From the NCBI GenBank assembly GCA_024281135.1, contig JAMXLG010000259.1, positions 1 to 36,674 of the forward strand: a stretch of 36,674 nucleotides of DNA, read 5' to 3'. The stretch comes from Vulcanimicrobiia bacterium. GTDB lineage: Bacteria; Eremiobacterota; Eremiobacteria; Baltobacterales; Baltobacteraceae. The notes below the pieces were generated by a model that was given only the letters and a program-made list of their open reading frames with translations, ran no database searches and was not told the DNA's origin. A program made the position numbers and the translations under genes. Below are positions 29,175 to 36,674 of this stretch, in pieces. Position 1 is the first letter of the stretch; each line of letters starts with the position of its first letter.

Positions 29175-29726
29175 TTAGACGGACTCTAGCTCGGCTGTTT
29201 CGTTGGAGGCCAGGTCGAATGCCGCACGTTTGCTTTTCGCCGCAGCTTCCGCAAGAGGTGCAGATGCCGGCGCTGCGGCGGGACGCGGGGCGTTTGCCAG
29301 CGCGGCACGACCCTTTTGCACTGACCCGAGCGCAGACGACAGGCGGGCTTCCATCTCGACAAGGACCTGCGCAGCATATTGATCTGCGCCTTCCTTGATC
29401 TTCCGCGCGCGCTCTTCAGCTTCGCGAAGGACGATCTCCGCAGTCGTACGCGCGCGTTGGACGATCTCGTTTTGATCCACGAGTTCCCCGTGCACCGTTG
29501 ATGCTTGATCGACGATTGCTTGCGCCTTCTCTTGCGCCGCGCGAATGACGCGCTCCTGATCCTTCGTGATGATCTTCGCGCGGCCGACCTCTTCGGGCAG
29601 CGACGCGCGAATCTTCTCTATGAGTTCGATCACCCGCTCTTCGGAAACCACGCGATATCCGGCTGGAAGCCACGTCGCTTCGTGAACGTATGCTTCCAAT
29701 TTATCCAACACGCGATACACCGACAT
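29175..29726 (-). CDS. Coiled-coil protein (ATPase-annotated family, DivIVA/AtpF-like)
   Basis: This 183-residue protein is largely coiled coil. It opens MSVYRVLDKLEAYVHEATWLPAGYRVVSEERVIELIEKIRASLPEEVG, a block I know from proteins next to coaD in Firmicutes and Chloroflexi that end in I-x-x-I-R-x-x-L-P-E-E and are often labelled ATPase without evidence. A long Glu/Ala/Arg heptad region follows (residues 50-130), then an Ala/Pro-rich tail. The ribosome site is perfect (GGAGG, 6 bases before ATG). It is the last gene of the recG-rsmD-coaD run. A scaffold or membrane-associated role is inference. Confidence 0.82.
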   Translation of the reverse strand: MSVYRVLDKLEAYVHEATWLPAGYRVVSEERVIELIEKIRASLPEEVGRAKIITKDQERVIRAAQEKAQAIVDQASTVHGELVDQNEIVQRARTTAEIVLREAEERARKIKEGADQYAAQVLVEMEARLSSALGSVQKGRAALANAPRPAAAPASAPLAEAAAKSKRAAFDLASNETAELESV

Positions 29727-29738
29727 AGGATACCTCCG

Positions 29739-30254
29739 TTACGTACGTTTGAGCGCGGCTCGTTTACTCGACATCACATCGAGTACGACGTGAGGCACGA
29801 ATGCCGACACGTCACCGCCAAGGAAAAAGACTTCTTTCACCAAGCTCGAGCTGACGAACGAATATTTTGCATCGCTCATCAGAAAGAGCGTATCGACGTT
29901 CGAGAGCGACCGGTTCATGAGCGCGGTCGACATCTCGTTTTCAAAGTCGGAAACGACGCGAAGCCCCTTGACAATCACGTCGGCGTCCTGCGCCCGGACG
30001 TAATCCGCGAGCAAGCCGCGGAAGTGGTCGACACGCACATTGGGTATGTGCGCGAGGCAGTCTTTGAGCATTTTTTCACGCTCTTCGAGCGTGAACATCG
30101 GGTTGCGTTTTTGCGGGTTTACGACGATCGCGACGACGAGTTCGCTAAAGGCGACTGCGGCTCGTTCGATGACGTCGAGGTGACCGTTCGTCAGGGGATC
30201 GAACGATCCGGGATAAATGGCCCGCGTTGCGCGTACGGGGCGGCCGTTGTTCAA
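29739..30254 (-). CDS. coaD: Phosphopantetheine adenylyltransferase
   Basis: CoaD joins AMP to 4-phosphopantetheine in CoA synthesis. This 171-residue nucleotidyltransferase has the T/S-x-G-H type motif PGSFDPLTNGHLD (residues 15-27), the substrate strand DVIVKGLRVVSDFENEM and the C-terminal YSFVSSSLVKEVFFLGGD that replaces the usual I-S-S-T-x-x-R-E. Translation begins at a TTG immediately after the rsmD stop (TAGTTG), with GGAG six bases upstream. About ten residues precede the family's usual N-terminus. Confidence 0.95.
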   Translation of the reverse strand: MNNGRPVRATRAIYPGSFDPLTNGHLDVIERAAVAFSELVVAIVVNPQKRNPMFTLEEREKMLKDCLAHIPNVRVDHFRGLLADYVRAQDADVIVKGLRVVSDFENEMSTALMNRSLSNVDTLFLMSDAKYSFVSSSLVKEVFFLGGDVSAFVPHVVLDVMSSKRAALKRT

Positions 30255-30806
30255 CTAGTTCTCCGCCCGCGCAAAGAATGCCAAGGCGACATCGCCGTAG
30301 ACTTCTTCGCGCGTCGAGCGATACCCCGGTATGTCCGGAAGAATTCGTTTAGCGGCATGTTCATAAATCACCAGCGCATCGGGCGCCAGTAGCGCTCGCT
30401 CGAGCAGCAGGCGGAAGATCTGCAGCGGGACTTCGTTTGCATATGGCGGGTCGAGGTAGACGATATCGAACGGACCCTCGACGCGATAAAGCGCGCGTTC
30501 AACCGGAGCCGCCATCACCGTTACGCGATCGTCGATGCCGAGTTCTTTCGCAGCTTCTTCTATCGTGTGCGCCGTCTCGCGGTTCGCTTCGACTGAGATG
30601 ACGCGCGACGCGCCGCGCGATGCGGCCTCGAATCCGATTGCGCCGGTGCCTGCGAATAAGTCCAGTACCGACGCTCCGTCGATACGGTGCATCAGGATCG
30701 AGAACAGCGATTCTTTGACGCGTCCCGGGGTGGGACGAACGCTCGTGCCCTTCGGCGACTTCAACTTACGGCTCCCAAGCGATCCGCCCGTGATCTTCGG
30801 ACTCAT
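30255..30806 (-). CDS. rsmD: 16S rRNA (guanine-966-N2) methyltransferase
   Basis: RsmD methylates G966 of 16S rRNA using S-adenosylmethionine. The 183-residue protein has the family start ITGGSLGSRKLKSPKGTSVRPTPGRVKESLFS, the SAM loop VLDLFAGTGAIGFEAASRGA and the catalytic DPPY motif in VYLDPPYANEV. The ATG overlaps the HAD gene stop (ATGA), and coaD starts right after its stop, the standard rsmD-coaD pair. Confidence 0.95.
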   Translation of the reverse strand: MSPKITGGSLGSRKLKSPKGTSVRPTPGRVKESLFSILMHRIDGASVLDLFAGTGAIGFEAASRGASRVISVEANRETAHTIEEAAKELGIDDRVTVMAAPVERALYRVEGPFDIVYLDPPYANEVPLQIFRLLLERALLAPDALVIYEHAAKRILPDIPGYRSTREEVYGDVALAFFARAEN

Positions 30807-31504
30807 CGTGCCGCAACCGCGCTTACAAGCGGAATCAGCTCGCGCAACGAGTGCACGACGTGTGTCGGCTGCGGCAGACCGGGCGGATAGGTTTTCCCCT
30901 CATTGTCGATCCAGACCGCTCGGAAGCCTGCTTCCAGCGCCCCGGGGATGTCGACGTCGGGGGTATCGCCGACGTAGAAACAACGCTCGGGCTCGAGTCC
31001 CAGTTCCTCCGCCAACGCGCAAAATGCGACGGGATTCGGCTTTTGGACCCCAAGATCGGCGCTCGCAAGGACCTTGCCGGCGAACCCGGCCCGTCGCGCC
31101 TTCACAACCTGGAGCGGGTTCCACCCGTTGCTCAGCACACCGAGCGCGACCCCGGCACCGGCCAATTCCTCGAGCGTGGCTTTGGCGTCGGGGTCCGGAA
31201 CGATGAAGGTCTCGGCCATCGCGAGCGCCATCCGCCGGAAGCCTTTCGTGAACCACTCGCTGGGTTGAACGCCGCGTTCGGACACGAAGCGATCCACGGC
31301 CTCTTCGATCGTGCACCCGCCGCCGCGCTGGAACGCGAGGAGGCGGTCGATGTTGTCCGACTCTGTCGCGAGCGATCCCAGGGCGTAGCCTCCCTCGGCG
31401 CCGATTTGCTCCAGCAGGTGCAGGAACACTACCCGCTCGAGCTTGTTGTCGATGCAGAGCGTGTGGTCGATATCGAAGCCGACGCCGACCGTCGCGTTAT
31501 TCAC
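30803..31504 (-). CDS. HAD-superfamily hydrolase (subfamily IA-like)
   Basis: This 233-residue phosphatase-like protein has motif I FDIDHTL, with the nucleophile and acid/base Asp. Motif II is VLSNGWNP, the Lys of motif III lies in GVQKPNPVAF, and motif IV is YVGDTPDVDIPGA. The helical cap sits between motifs I and II, so it belongs to the C1/IA group. The substrate is unknown. It starts at GTG 31504, 6 bases after the M16 peptidase stop, and overlaps rsmD. Its place in the recG-rsmD run suggests constitutive expression. Confidence 0.9.
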   Translation of the reverse strand: MNNATVGVGFDIDHTLCIDNKLERVVFLHLLEQIGAEGGYALGSLATESDNIDRLLAFQRGGGCTIEEAVDRFVSERGVQPSEWFTKGFRRMALAMAETFIVPDPDAKATLEELAGAGVALGVLSNGWNPLQVVKARRAGFAGKVLASADLGVQKPNPVAFCALAEELGLEPERCFYVGDTPDVDIPGALEAGFRAVWIDNEGKTYPPGLPQPTHVVHSLRELIPLVSAVAAR

Positions 31505-31510
31505 GCGCCG

Positions 31511-34180
31511 TTATTTCGGACCCGGCCCTAGGATCACCCTGACGAAGTCGTTCGGACGCACCCACTTGTTGAGCGCCTGCACGACCGACGCGTTCGTCGT
31601 TCCAACTTCGCGCTGCGCATCGATTACGTATTGATCGAGCGGAAGTTCGAGTTGCGCGTAATCGATAAGCTGTCCGGCGATACCGCTAAAGCTCTGCTGG
31701 CGAAGCGGAATTTGCGAGACGAGCATCGCCTTGCCGCGCGCGAGGTCGTCATCGCTCACACCGCTCTTCATGATGCCGTTGAGATCCGCAAAGGCGAGAT
31801 TCTGCGCCGCTACGACCTTGTCGGGATCGGAAGCAAAGTAGATGCCGAAGTTCCCGCGATTCTTGCGCGCGTCAAACCGGCTGCCGATTCCGTAGACCAG
31901 CCCGTGCACGTCGCGAACGTCGTGGAACAAAATCGAACTCCCCCCTGAACCGAACGACGCGTTTGCGACCGCAAGCGCAGCCCAATCCGGATTGTCGCGG
32001 GTGAGCGCGTTGGTTTGCATGTACGTTACCTGCGATTGCACGCGCGTCGGATCGGGCACCTGAACGTTGCTCGCCTTATTCGGCGCAACCGCGGGCAGAA
32101 AGACGTCGGGTTTCGTCCCCGTCGCTTTCCACGCGCCGAAATATTTCTCGAACGTCGTCTTCACTTGATCCGGCGTGACGTCGCCGATCACGACCGCGGT
32201 CGCCAAGTCTGGTCTGTACGCAGTTGTGTACCAGTTTCTGACGGAATCCAGGGTTACAGCGCCGACGCTCTTTTCCGTCTGCGTGATTTGCGCCGGGTCG
32301 TCCGGCGGATAAAGCGCCTTGTTGAGAGCAACGGCCTCGCGGTAGCTCGGCGACGACATGACGCCCGGCATCGCCGAAACGTCTTGCTGTTTGATGATGC
32401 CGAAGTTTTGCACCGGGAAGGCCGGATGCAATTCTTGGTCCGCGAGCAACTGTACGCCACGATCGAATTCATTCGAGAGCGCTGTCATTGAAAACGACGT
32501 TCCGGGGTCGACGTCCGCCGCAATGTCGTCCAACTGCTTGCGCAGCTCGAGACGGTTGTACGTCGTCGTCCCGAACGGCAGCAGCTCCGAGGTGATGTCT
32601 GCAACGCCTTGCACGTCTTTCGGCGCCTGAATCGTTTCGTTCGAGAGAATCGAACCCGAGACGACGACCGTGTGCGAGACGTGCTCGGGGACCACGATCA
32701 ATCGCATGCCGTTGGAAAGCGTCATATCCACCGGCGCCAGCGTTTGCGTCGGAACTTGGACGTTTTTGAATGCTGCAACGGCCCATGATGGGAGCGGATC
32801 GTGGTGCTGCAGCGTGAGCTTATTGCTCTCTTTCGCAATCGGCTGCTCGCTGCTTTGCGCCTCCCCACCGTGCTTCGGAATCGCGGCGACCGTAATCGCG
32901 TGATCGAAGTTGAAATAGGTGCGCAATACGCGATTCACATCGTCGACCGTTACGGCTTGGATTCGCGCCGTGTCTTCGTCGGGCGAACTCAATCCCTCTT
33001 TGGCAACAGCATCGCTCCATTCGAAGGCGAGATCCTCGATCGAATTCGCCTTGAACGCATCGCTTGCAATCTCGCGGCGTTTCTCGACCTCGACCAAATC
33101 CGCAGGCACGCCGTTCTTCTTATAGTCGTCGATCACGGACTTCAACGACGCGACGGTGTCTTGCACGTTCGCGCCCATCGGGGTCACGCCGAGCAATAAG
33201 GTTCCCGATGCGAGCGGATGCGATTCGAGCGGAGCGACTTGCGCTTGGAGTAGCTTGCCTGACACGACGAGATCGAAAAGCTTCGAGCGCTGATCGTTGA
33301 GCACGTCGGTGAGGATTTCGGACGCGGCGTAATCTTTGGAATCCCAACCCGGTAGACGGAATGCAACGCTCACGACGTCAACGGGGAGGTTGCTCTCAAT
33401 CGTAGCCGACGACTTCTTTACCGGACGCAGCGTTACCGACGAACGCGCCGGGAGCGTCGTGCGCTTAAAGGCGCCGAAATACTTCTTTACTTCGGCGATC
33501 GTCGAAGGGCCGTCAATATCACCGGTGATGACGTAGACAGCGTTGTTCGGGTGGTACCATGTGTTGTAAAACTCGTGCAGCTTTTGGCTGTCGATCACGT
33601 GCTGGAATCCATTGACCGTGCCGAGTCCGTTCTTTTGGTACGGCGTCCCCGCGTAGAGCGCATCGCCCACTTTGAACATCAGGCGCCACAACCAGTTGCT
33701 CTGGTCTTGCGTCACTTCTTGCGTGATCGCGCCCTTTTCGATGTTCCAGTCTTTCTGCGACAAGTATGCATCGCGCATGCGCGAGGCTTCCATGCGCAGC
33801 ACGAGATCAAGATATTGCGACGGCGCTGAAAAGAAGTATTGCGTGATCTCCGCCTCGGTGTCGGCATCGTTGTTCCCGCCCAGCAACTCGCTGATATCCG
33901 AAAGTTGCGATTCCGAGAGCGTCGGGCTGCCGCGAAACATCATGTGTTCGAGCGCATGCGCCTGTCCGTCATAGTGCTGCTCGTTCGATCCCACCCGGTA
34001 ATTGAGCACGGCCGTTACTACCGGCGCGAGCGGATCGTGAACGACGATCACCTGTAACCCGTTGGGCAATGTCGCACGCGTCACCGTGAGAGCCGCTGTG
34101 TCGACCGCCTCGGCGCGCGAGGCTACCGTGCCTGCCAGAACCAAAACTAGCGCTGCAACTACCAGTCGAAAGAATCGCAT
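31511..34180 (-). CDS. Exported M16-family zinc peptidase (two-domain)
   Basis: This is an 889-residue protein with a signal peptide (MRFFRLVVAALVLVLAGTVASRAEA) and two M16 halves. The first half holds the inverted zinc motif H-x-x-E-H at 75-79 (HALEHMMF) and the third ligand Glu155 in EKGAITQEVTQ, exactly 76 residues on. The second half (from about residue 460, LSNGMRLIVVPEHV) lacks the zinc motif and forms the other half of the chamber, as in PqqL or pitrilysin relatives. It probably degrades peptides in the periplasm. I chose ATG 34180 because AGGGAAA lies just upstream and it gives the signal peptide; the frame is open to 34366 within recG. It follows recG by 20 bases. Confidence 0.93.
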   Translation of the reverse strand: MRFFRLVVAALVLVLAGTVASRAEAVDTAALTVTRATLPNGLQVIVVHDPLAPVVTAVLNYRVGSNEQHYDGQAHALEHMMFRGSPTLSESQLSDISELLGGNNDADTEAEITQYFFSAPSQYLDLVLRMEASRMRDAYLSQKDWNIEKGAITQEVTQDQSNWLWRLMFKVGDALYAGTPYQKNGLGTVNGFQHVIDSQKLHEFYNTWYHPNNAVYVITGDIDGPSTIAEVKKYFGAFKRTTLPARSSVTLRPVKKSSATIESNLPVDVVSVAFRLPGWDSKDYAASEILTDVLNDQRSKLFDLVVSGKLLQAQVAPLESHPLASGTLLLGVTPMGANVQDTVASLKSVIDDYKKNGVPADLVEVEKRREIASDAFKANSIEDLAFEWSDAVAKEGLSSPDEDTARIQAVTVDDVNRVLRTYFNFDHAITVAAIPKHGGEAQSSEQPIAKESNKLTLQHHDPLPSWAVAAFKNVQVPTQTLAPVDMTLSNGMRLIVVPEHVSHTVVVSGSILSNETIQAPKDVQGVADITSELLPFGTTTYNRLELRKQLDDIAADVDPGTSFSMTALSNEFDRGVQLLADQELHPAFPVQNFGIIKQQDVSAMPGVMSSPSYREAVALNKALYPPDDPAQITQTEKSVGAVTLDSVRNWYTTAYRPDLATAVVIGDVTPDQVKTTFEKYFGAWKATGTKPDVFLPAVAPNKASNVQVPDPTRVQSQVTYMQTNALTRDNPDWAALAVANASFGSGGSSILFHDVRDVHGLVYGIGSRFDARKNRGNFGIYFASDPDKVVAAQNLAFADLNGIMKSGVSDDDLARGKAMLVSQIPLRQQSFSGIAGQLIDYAQLELPLDQYVIDAQREVGTTNASVVQALNKWVRPNDFVRVILGPGPK

Positions 34181-34200
34181 CCGTTTCCCTATCTCTATAC

Positions 34201-36255
34201 TTACGATGAAAGCACGAGCGCACGCGTCGTGGGCTGACGTTCGAGTGTTGCGCGAAGACCGGCGTGTTCCGGCTTGCGTAACTCCGGATCGTTTGCCAGC
34301 AGTGTTTGTGCGACCCCCTTGGCCGCGCGGTAGACATCGATATCCCGAACGAGGTCTGCTATCCAAAGATCGGCCGCGCCCGATTGCGCAGTTCCGGCGA
34401 ATTCACCGGCACCGCGGATGCGCAGATCTTCTTCGGCAATCCGAAAACCGTCGGTCGATTCGGTCAGGATTTCCAATCGCTCGCTTTCCACGTTGTCATC
34501 GGGATAGACAAGAATACAGAACGACTTTGCGGCGCCGCGCCCGACTCGTCCGCGCAACTGATGCAGCTGCGCGAGACCGTAGCGTTGCGCGTCGAGAATC
34601 ACCATCACGCTCGCGTTCGGTACGTCGACGCCGACCTCAACGACGGTCGTCGCTAGTAGTACGTCGATTTCTCCGCGCGAAAACCGGCCCATCACCTCGT
34701 CTTTGTCGCGGGGCGTCATGCGTCCGTGCAAAAGGCCGAGGTGTAAATCGGGAAACACCTCGTTTTTCAAGCGCTCGGCCTCGGCGACGACGCTCGTCAA
34801 TTCGCTCTCCTCGTCGATCGCCGGCGCAACGATATAGGCCTGGTGGCCGTTTTCGACGTTTCCGCGCACGAACTCGTACACTTCATCTAGACGACTAATT
34901 CGTACGGCAAAGGTTTCAATCGGGGTCCGTCCCGGGGGCAACTCGTCGATCGTCGATGCATCGAGATCGGCGTACACCGACTGGGCCAGCGTCCGCGGAA
35001 TCGGAGTTGCCGTCATGTGCAACGTGTGCGGAGCACCGCCTTTTGCGCGCAGACGCGCGCGCTGCTCCACGCCGAAGCGGTGCTGTTCGTCGATAATGAC
35101 GAGACCCAGCCGCGCAAAATCCACGCCCTCCGTCAATAGTGCATGCGTTCCGACTGCAAGCGCCGCTTCGCCGCTTCCGATACGTGCGACCGCAGCGTTA
35201 CGCGCACGGGCGCCTTGGCTTCCGAATACCGCTTCGACTGGAATACCGAACGGCAAGAGCAGAGGTGCAAGCTTCGCTGCATGTTGTGAGGCAAGAATTT
35301 CAGTCGGCGCCATCAATGCCGATTGCACGCCGTTTCGCGCCGCGAGCACGACCGCCGCGGCCGCTACCAACGTCTTGCCGCTTCCGACGTCGCCCTGCAG
35401 CAGCCGGTTCATCGGTACGTCGCGTGACATGTCGTCCCATATCTCGCCGATCGCTCGCCGCTGCGCGCCGGTCAGCGGGAACGGAAGCGCGGCTTCAAAC
35501 TCGTCGAGGAGTTCCGGCGGGACTCTCAAGGCATCCGCGTCGTGTACGCGCTCGCGCTCCGCGCGACGCATTTCGGCCGCCATCGCCAGCACAAGAAACT
35601 CAGTGAAGATAAAACGTTCGCGCGCGGCTTGCGCCTCTTCCGGTGACGCCGGCGCGTGCACCGAACGATACGCGCTCTCGAGTGTTCCGTATTTACGCTG
35701 CCGTGCCACGGCCGGCGGTAGCGGATCGTCGCTCGTGAGCGCAAGCAGCCGCGGAAGATTCTTTGCGACAACGCCTGCGATCTTCCGTGTCGGAAGATCC
35801 TTGCTCGCGCGATACACCGGAACCATTTCTCCGTGATAGGTCTCGCCGTCGCGCAGCTGCGAATACTGCGAGACGTTGACGACGGCGCCCGCAAGCGTTC
35901 GCTCCGTGCGCCCGCGCACGAAAAGGCGCATTCCCTCGCTGAAGCGTCCGATCACGTATCGGTTACGCCCGATCCACTTAGCCGTAAACTCACCCGCATC
36001 GTCGCGCAACCGAACCTCGACGATCTCGAGTCCTCGTACGCGACGCTCTTTTACATGCGTAACGACGCCGACTGCGTTTTCCTCGCCGCCGTTTGTGCCG
36101 AGTTTGTTCGACGGCGTCGGAAATCGCAAATCGTCGTAGCGAAACGGAATATAGTCGAGTAGATCATGCGCCGTATGAATGCCGAGGTCATGAAAGAGCG
36201 GTGAGGATTTTGCGCCGACACCCGCAAGCGATTCGATGGGAAGCTCGTTACTCAC
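34201..36255 (-). CDS. recG: ATP-dependent DNA helicase RecG
   Basis: RecG is a branch-migrating helicase that reverses stalled forks. The 684-residue length is normal. The N-terminal OB wedge (residues 55-150) binds the fork. Helicase motif I is GDVGSGKT (288-295), motif II DEQH (389-392) in IIDEQHRFGVEQR, and motif III MTATPIPRTL. The C-terminal TTVVEVGVDVPNAS and QLRGRVGRG motifs complete the second RecA-like domain. Translation starts at GTG 36255, overlapping the GNAT stop by 4 bases (GTGA). It heads the run with M16, HAD, rsmD and coaD. Confidence 0.96.
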   Translation of the reverse strand: MSNELPIESLAGVGAKSSPLFHDLGIHTAHDLLDYIPFRYDDLRFPTPSNKLGTNGGEENAVGVVTHVKERRVRGLEIVEVRLRDDAGEFTAKWIGRNRYVIGRFSEGMRLFVRGRTERTLAGAVVNVSQYSQLRDGETYHGEMVPVYRASKDLPTRKIAGVVAKNLPRLLALTSDDPLPPAVARQRKYGTLESAYRSVHAPASPEEAQAARERFIFTEFLVLAMAAEMRRAERERVHDADALRVPPELLDEFEAALPFPLTGAQRRAIGEIWDDMSRDVPMNRLLQGDVGSGKTLVAAAAVVLAARNGVQSALMAPTEILASQHAAKLAPLLLPFGIPVEAVFGSQGARARNAAVARIGSGEAALAVGTHALLTEGVDFARLGLVIIDEQHRFGVEQRARLRAKGGAPHTLHMTATPIPRTLAQSVYADLDASTIDELPPGRTPIETFAVRISRLDEVYEFVRGNVENGHQAYIVAPAIDEESELTSVVAEAERLKNEVFPDLHLGLLHGRMTPRDKDEVMGRFSRGEIDVLLATTVVEVGVDVPNASVMVILDAQRYGLAQLHQLRGRVGRGAAKSFCILVYPDDNVESERLEILTESTDGFRIAEEDLRIRGAGEFAGTAQSGAADLWIADLVRDIDVYRAAKGVAQTLLANDPELRKPEHAGLRATLERQPTTRALVLSS

Positions 36256-36674
36256 CGCAGGCGCAGCTCCATCTCCGGCATGGGTTCGAAGCCGAGGCTT
36301 TCGTAGAGCGGGCGCCCGTCGTCACTGGCGCGCAAACGTACCGAATGAACCTGGTGCGCGCGCGCCCAAGTAATCGCAGCTTGGGTTAACTGCCGGCCAA
36401 TTCCGTGACGGCGGTACGCGGGGCGTACGTAAACGCCGTGAAGCGATGCATAGATTCGTCCAAGTGTTGCGGTCCGGTAGTGTTCGGAAAGATAAATCAC
36501 ACACATGCCGATCGCTTCTGCGCCATCGTAAGCGAGAAACAACTGCGCGCGATCGCGCGCTTGACGTGTGACGAAGAAATCGCGGAATCCCTCGCGCCAC
36601 TGCGGATTCGCCTCTTTCCACTCCGGCGACAACTCTCCACGCAGTTCGAGTCCCTTTTCGTACTCGTCCAGACC
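36252..36674 (-). CDS. GNAT-family N-acetyltransferase (5' end outside window)
   Basis: The frame is open to the window edge. Fourteen codons (GLDEYEKGLELRGE) precede a possible TTG start at 36632, so the gene is probably cut by the window rather than starting there. The visible 140 residues include AQLFLAYDGAEAIGMCVIYLSE, then HGVYVRPAYRRHGIGRQLTQAAI, the acetyl-CoA-binding R-x-x-G-I-G motif, and SVRLRASDDGRPLYESLGFEPM, the closing segment of the fold. The substrate is unknown. Its stop overlaps the recG start, so it is translationally coupled to recG. Confidence 0.88.
   Translation of the reverse strand, partial: GLDEYEKGLELRGELSPEWKEANPQWREGFRDFFVTRQARDRAQLFLAYDGAEAIGMCVIYLSEHYRTATLGRIYASLHGVYVRPAYRRHGIGRQLTQAAITWARAHQVHSVRLRASDDGRPLYESLGFEPMPEMELRLR

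Noticed and set aside
29505..30392. 295-codon + strand open frame across coaD and its neighbours
   Set aside because: It runs antisense to coaD, the coiled-coil gene and part of rsmD, which are all clearly real. The translation has no recognisable domain and is rich in Arg/His/Asp as antisense frames usually are.
1..36674. tRNA, rRNA, CRISPR arrays, prophage or complete insertion sequences
   Set aside because: No cloverleaf-like or rRNA stretches, regular spaced repeats, integrase or transposase catalytic motifs were found on either strand. The small HTH at 4052-4231 is the only transposase-like trace.

Overview
The window is a gene-dense, GC-rich chromosomal stretch (GC judged by eye, not computed) from a Gram-negative-type bacterium. 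I count about 44 protein genes. I see no rRNA, tRNA, CRISPR array, integrase or complete insertion sequence. Lipoprotein and Sec-type signal peptides, a TonB C-terminal domain and a LolA-like exported protein point to an outer membrane. The order recG - M16 peptidase - HAD - rsmD - coaD - coiled-coil protein resembles arrangements in Terrabacteria (Firmicutes, Chloroflexi). Together this suggests a diderm Terrabacteria-like lineage such as Candidatus Eremiobacterota (WPS-2). That placement is inference from gene content only. GTG and TTG starts and 4-base ATGA/GTGA overlaps are frequent, so many neighbours are probably translationally coupled.

Layout, left. 1-1825: a lipoprotein cytochrome c overlaps a DNA photolyase (- strand). 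1882-2373: a GNAT protein. 2413-4231: a small HTH protein, an ECF sigma factor and an anti-sigma factor fused to a periplasmic TonB-type domain (- strand). 4334-6444: clpP, then GNAT, DUF4242 and osmC (+ strand). 6445-12636: a tightly packed - strand run with a Cof-type HAD phosphatase, an 84-aa unknown, moaD, moaE, an alpha/beta hydrolase, a MoeB-rhodanese fusion, an aldo/keto reductase, queG and a LolA-like protein. The core of this run completes and inserts sulfur into molybdopterin.

Layout, centre. 12725-14761: a small secreted protein, a 23-codon ORF with a strong ribosome site, an ATP-grasp-like protein and a terminator. 14785-16361: an alpha/beta hydrolase divergent from an IclR regulator. 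16345-18742: phoU, a class V aminotransferase and a secreted unknown (- strand). 18845-20480: 3-hydroxyacyl-CoA dehydrogenase and enoyl-CoA hydratase; with the thiolase at 25947-27149 these cover the C4 acyl-CoA steps. 20569-23260: a VOC protein and a large STAND-like ATPase.

Layout, right. 23283-25404: a secreted unknown and an NRAMP-related transporter with altered metal-site motifs. 25412-27149: TlpA-like thioredoxin and thiolase. 27216-28708: a DUF2249-Crp/Fnr fusion regulator and a HutD/Ves protein. 28719-36674: a secreted carboxypeptidase-regulatory-like protein, then the housekeeping run GNAT - recG - M16 peptidase - HAD - rsmD - coaD - coiled-coil protein (- strand).

No gene-free stretch exceeds 300 bases. 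The longest is 5038-5235, which holds nested inverted repeats. The most unusual items are the ECF/ZAS-TonB unit, the DUF2249-Crp fusion, the short ORF before the ATP-grasp-like gene, the NRAMP motif changes and the dyads in intergenic regions.
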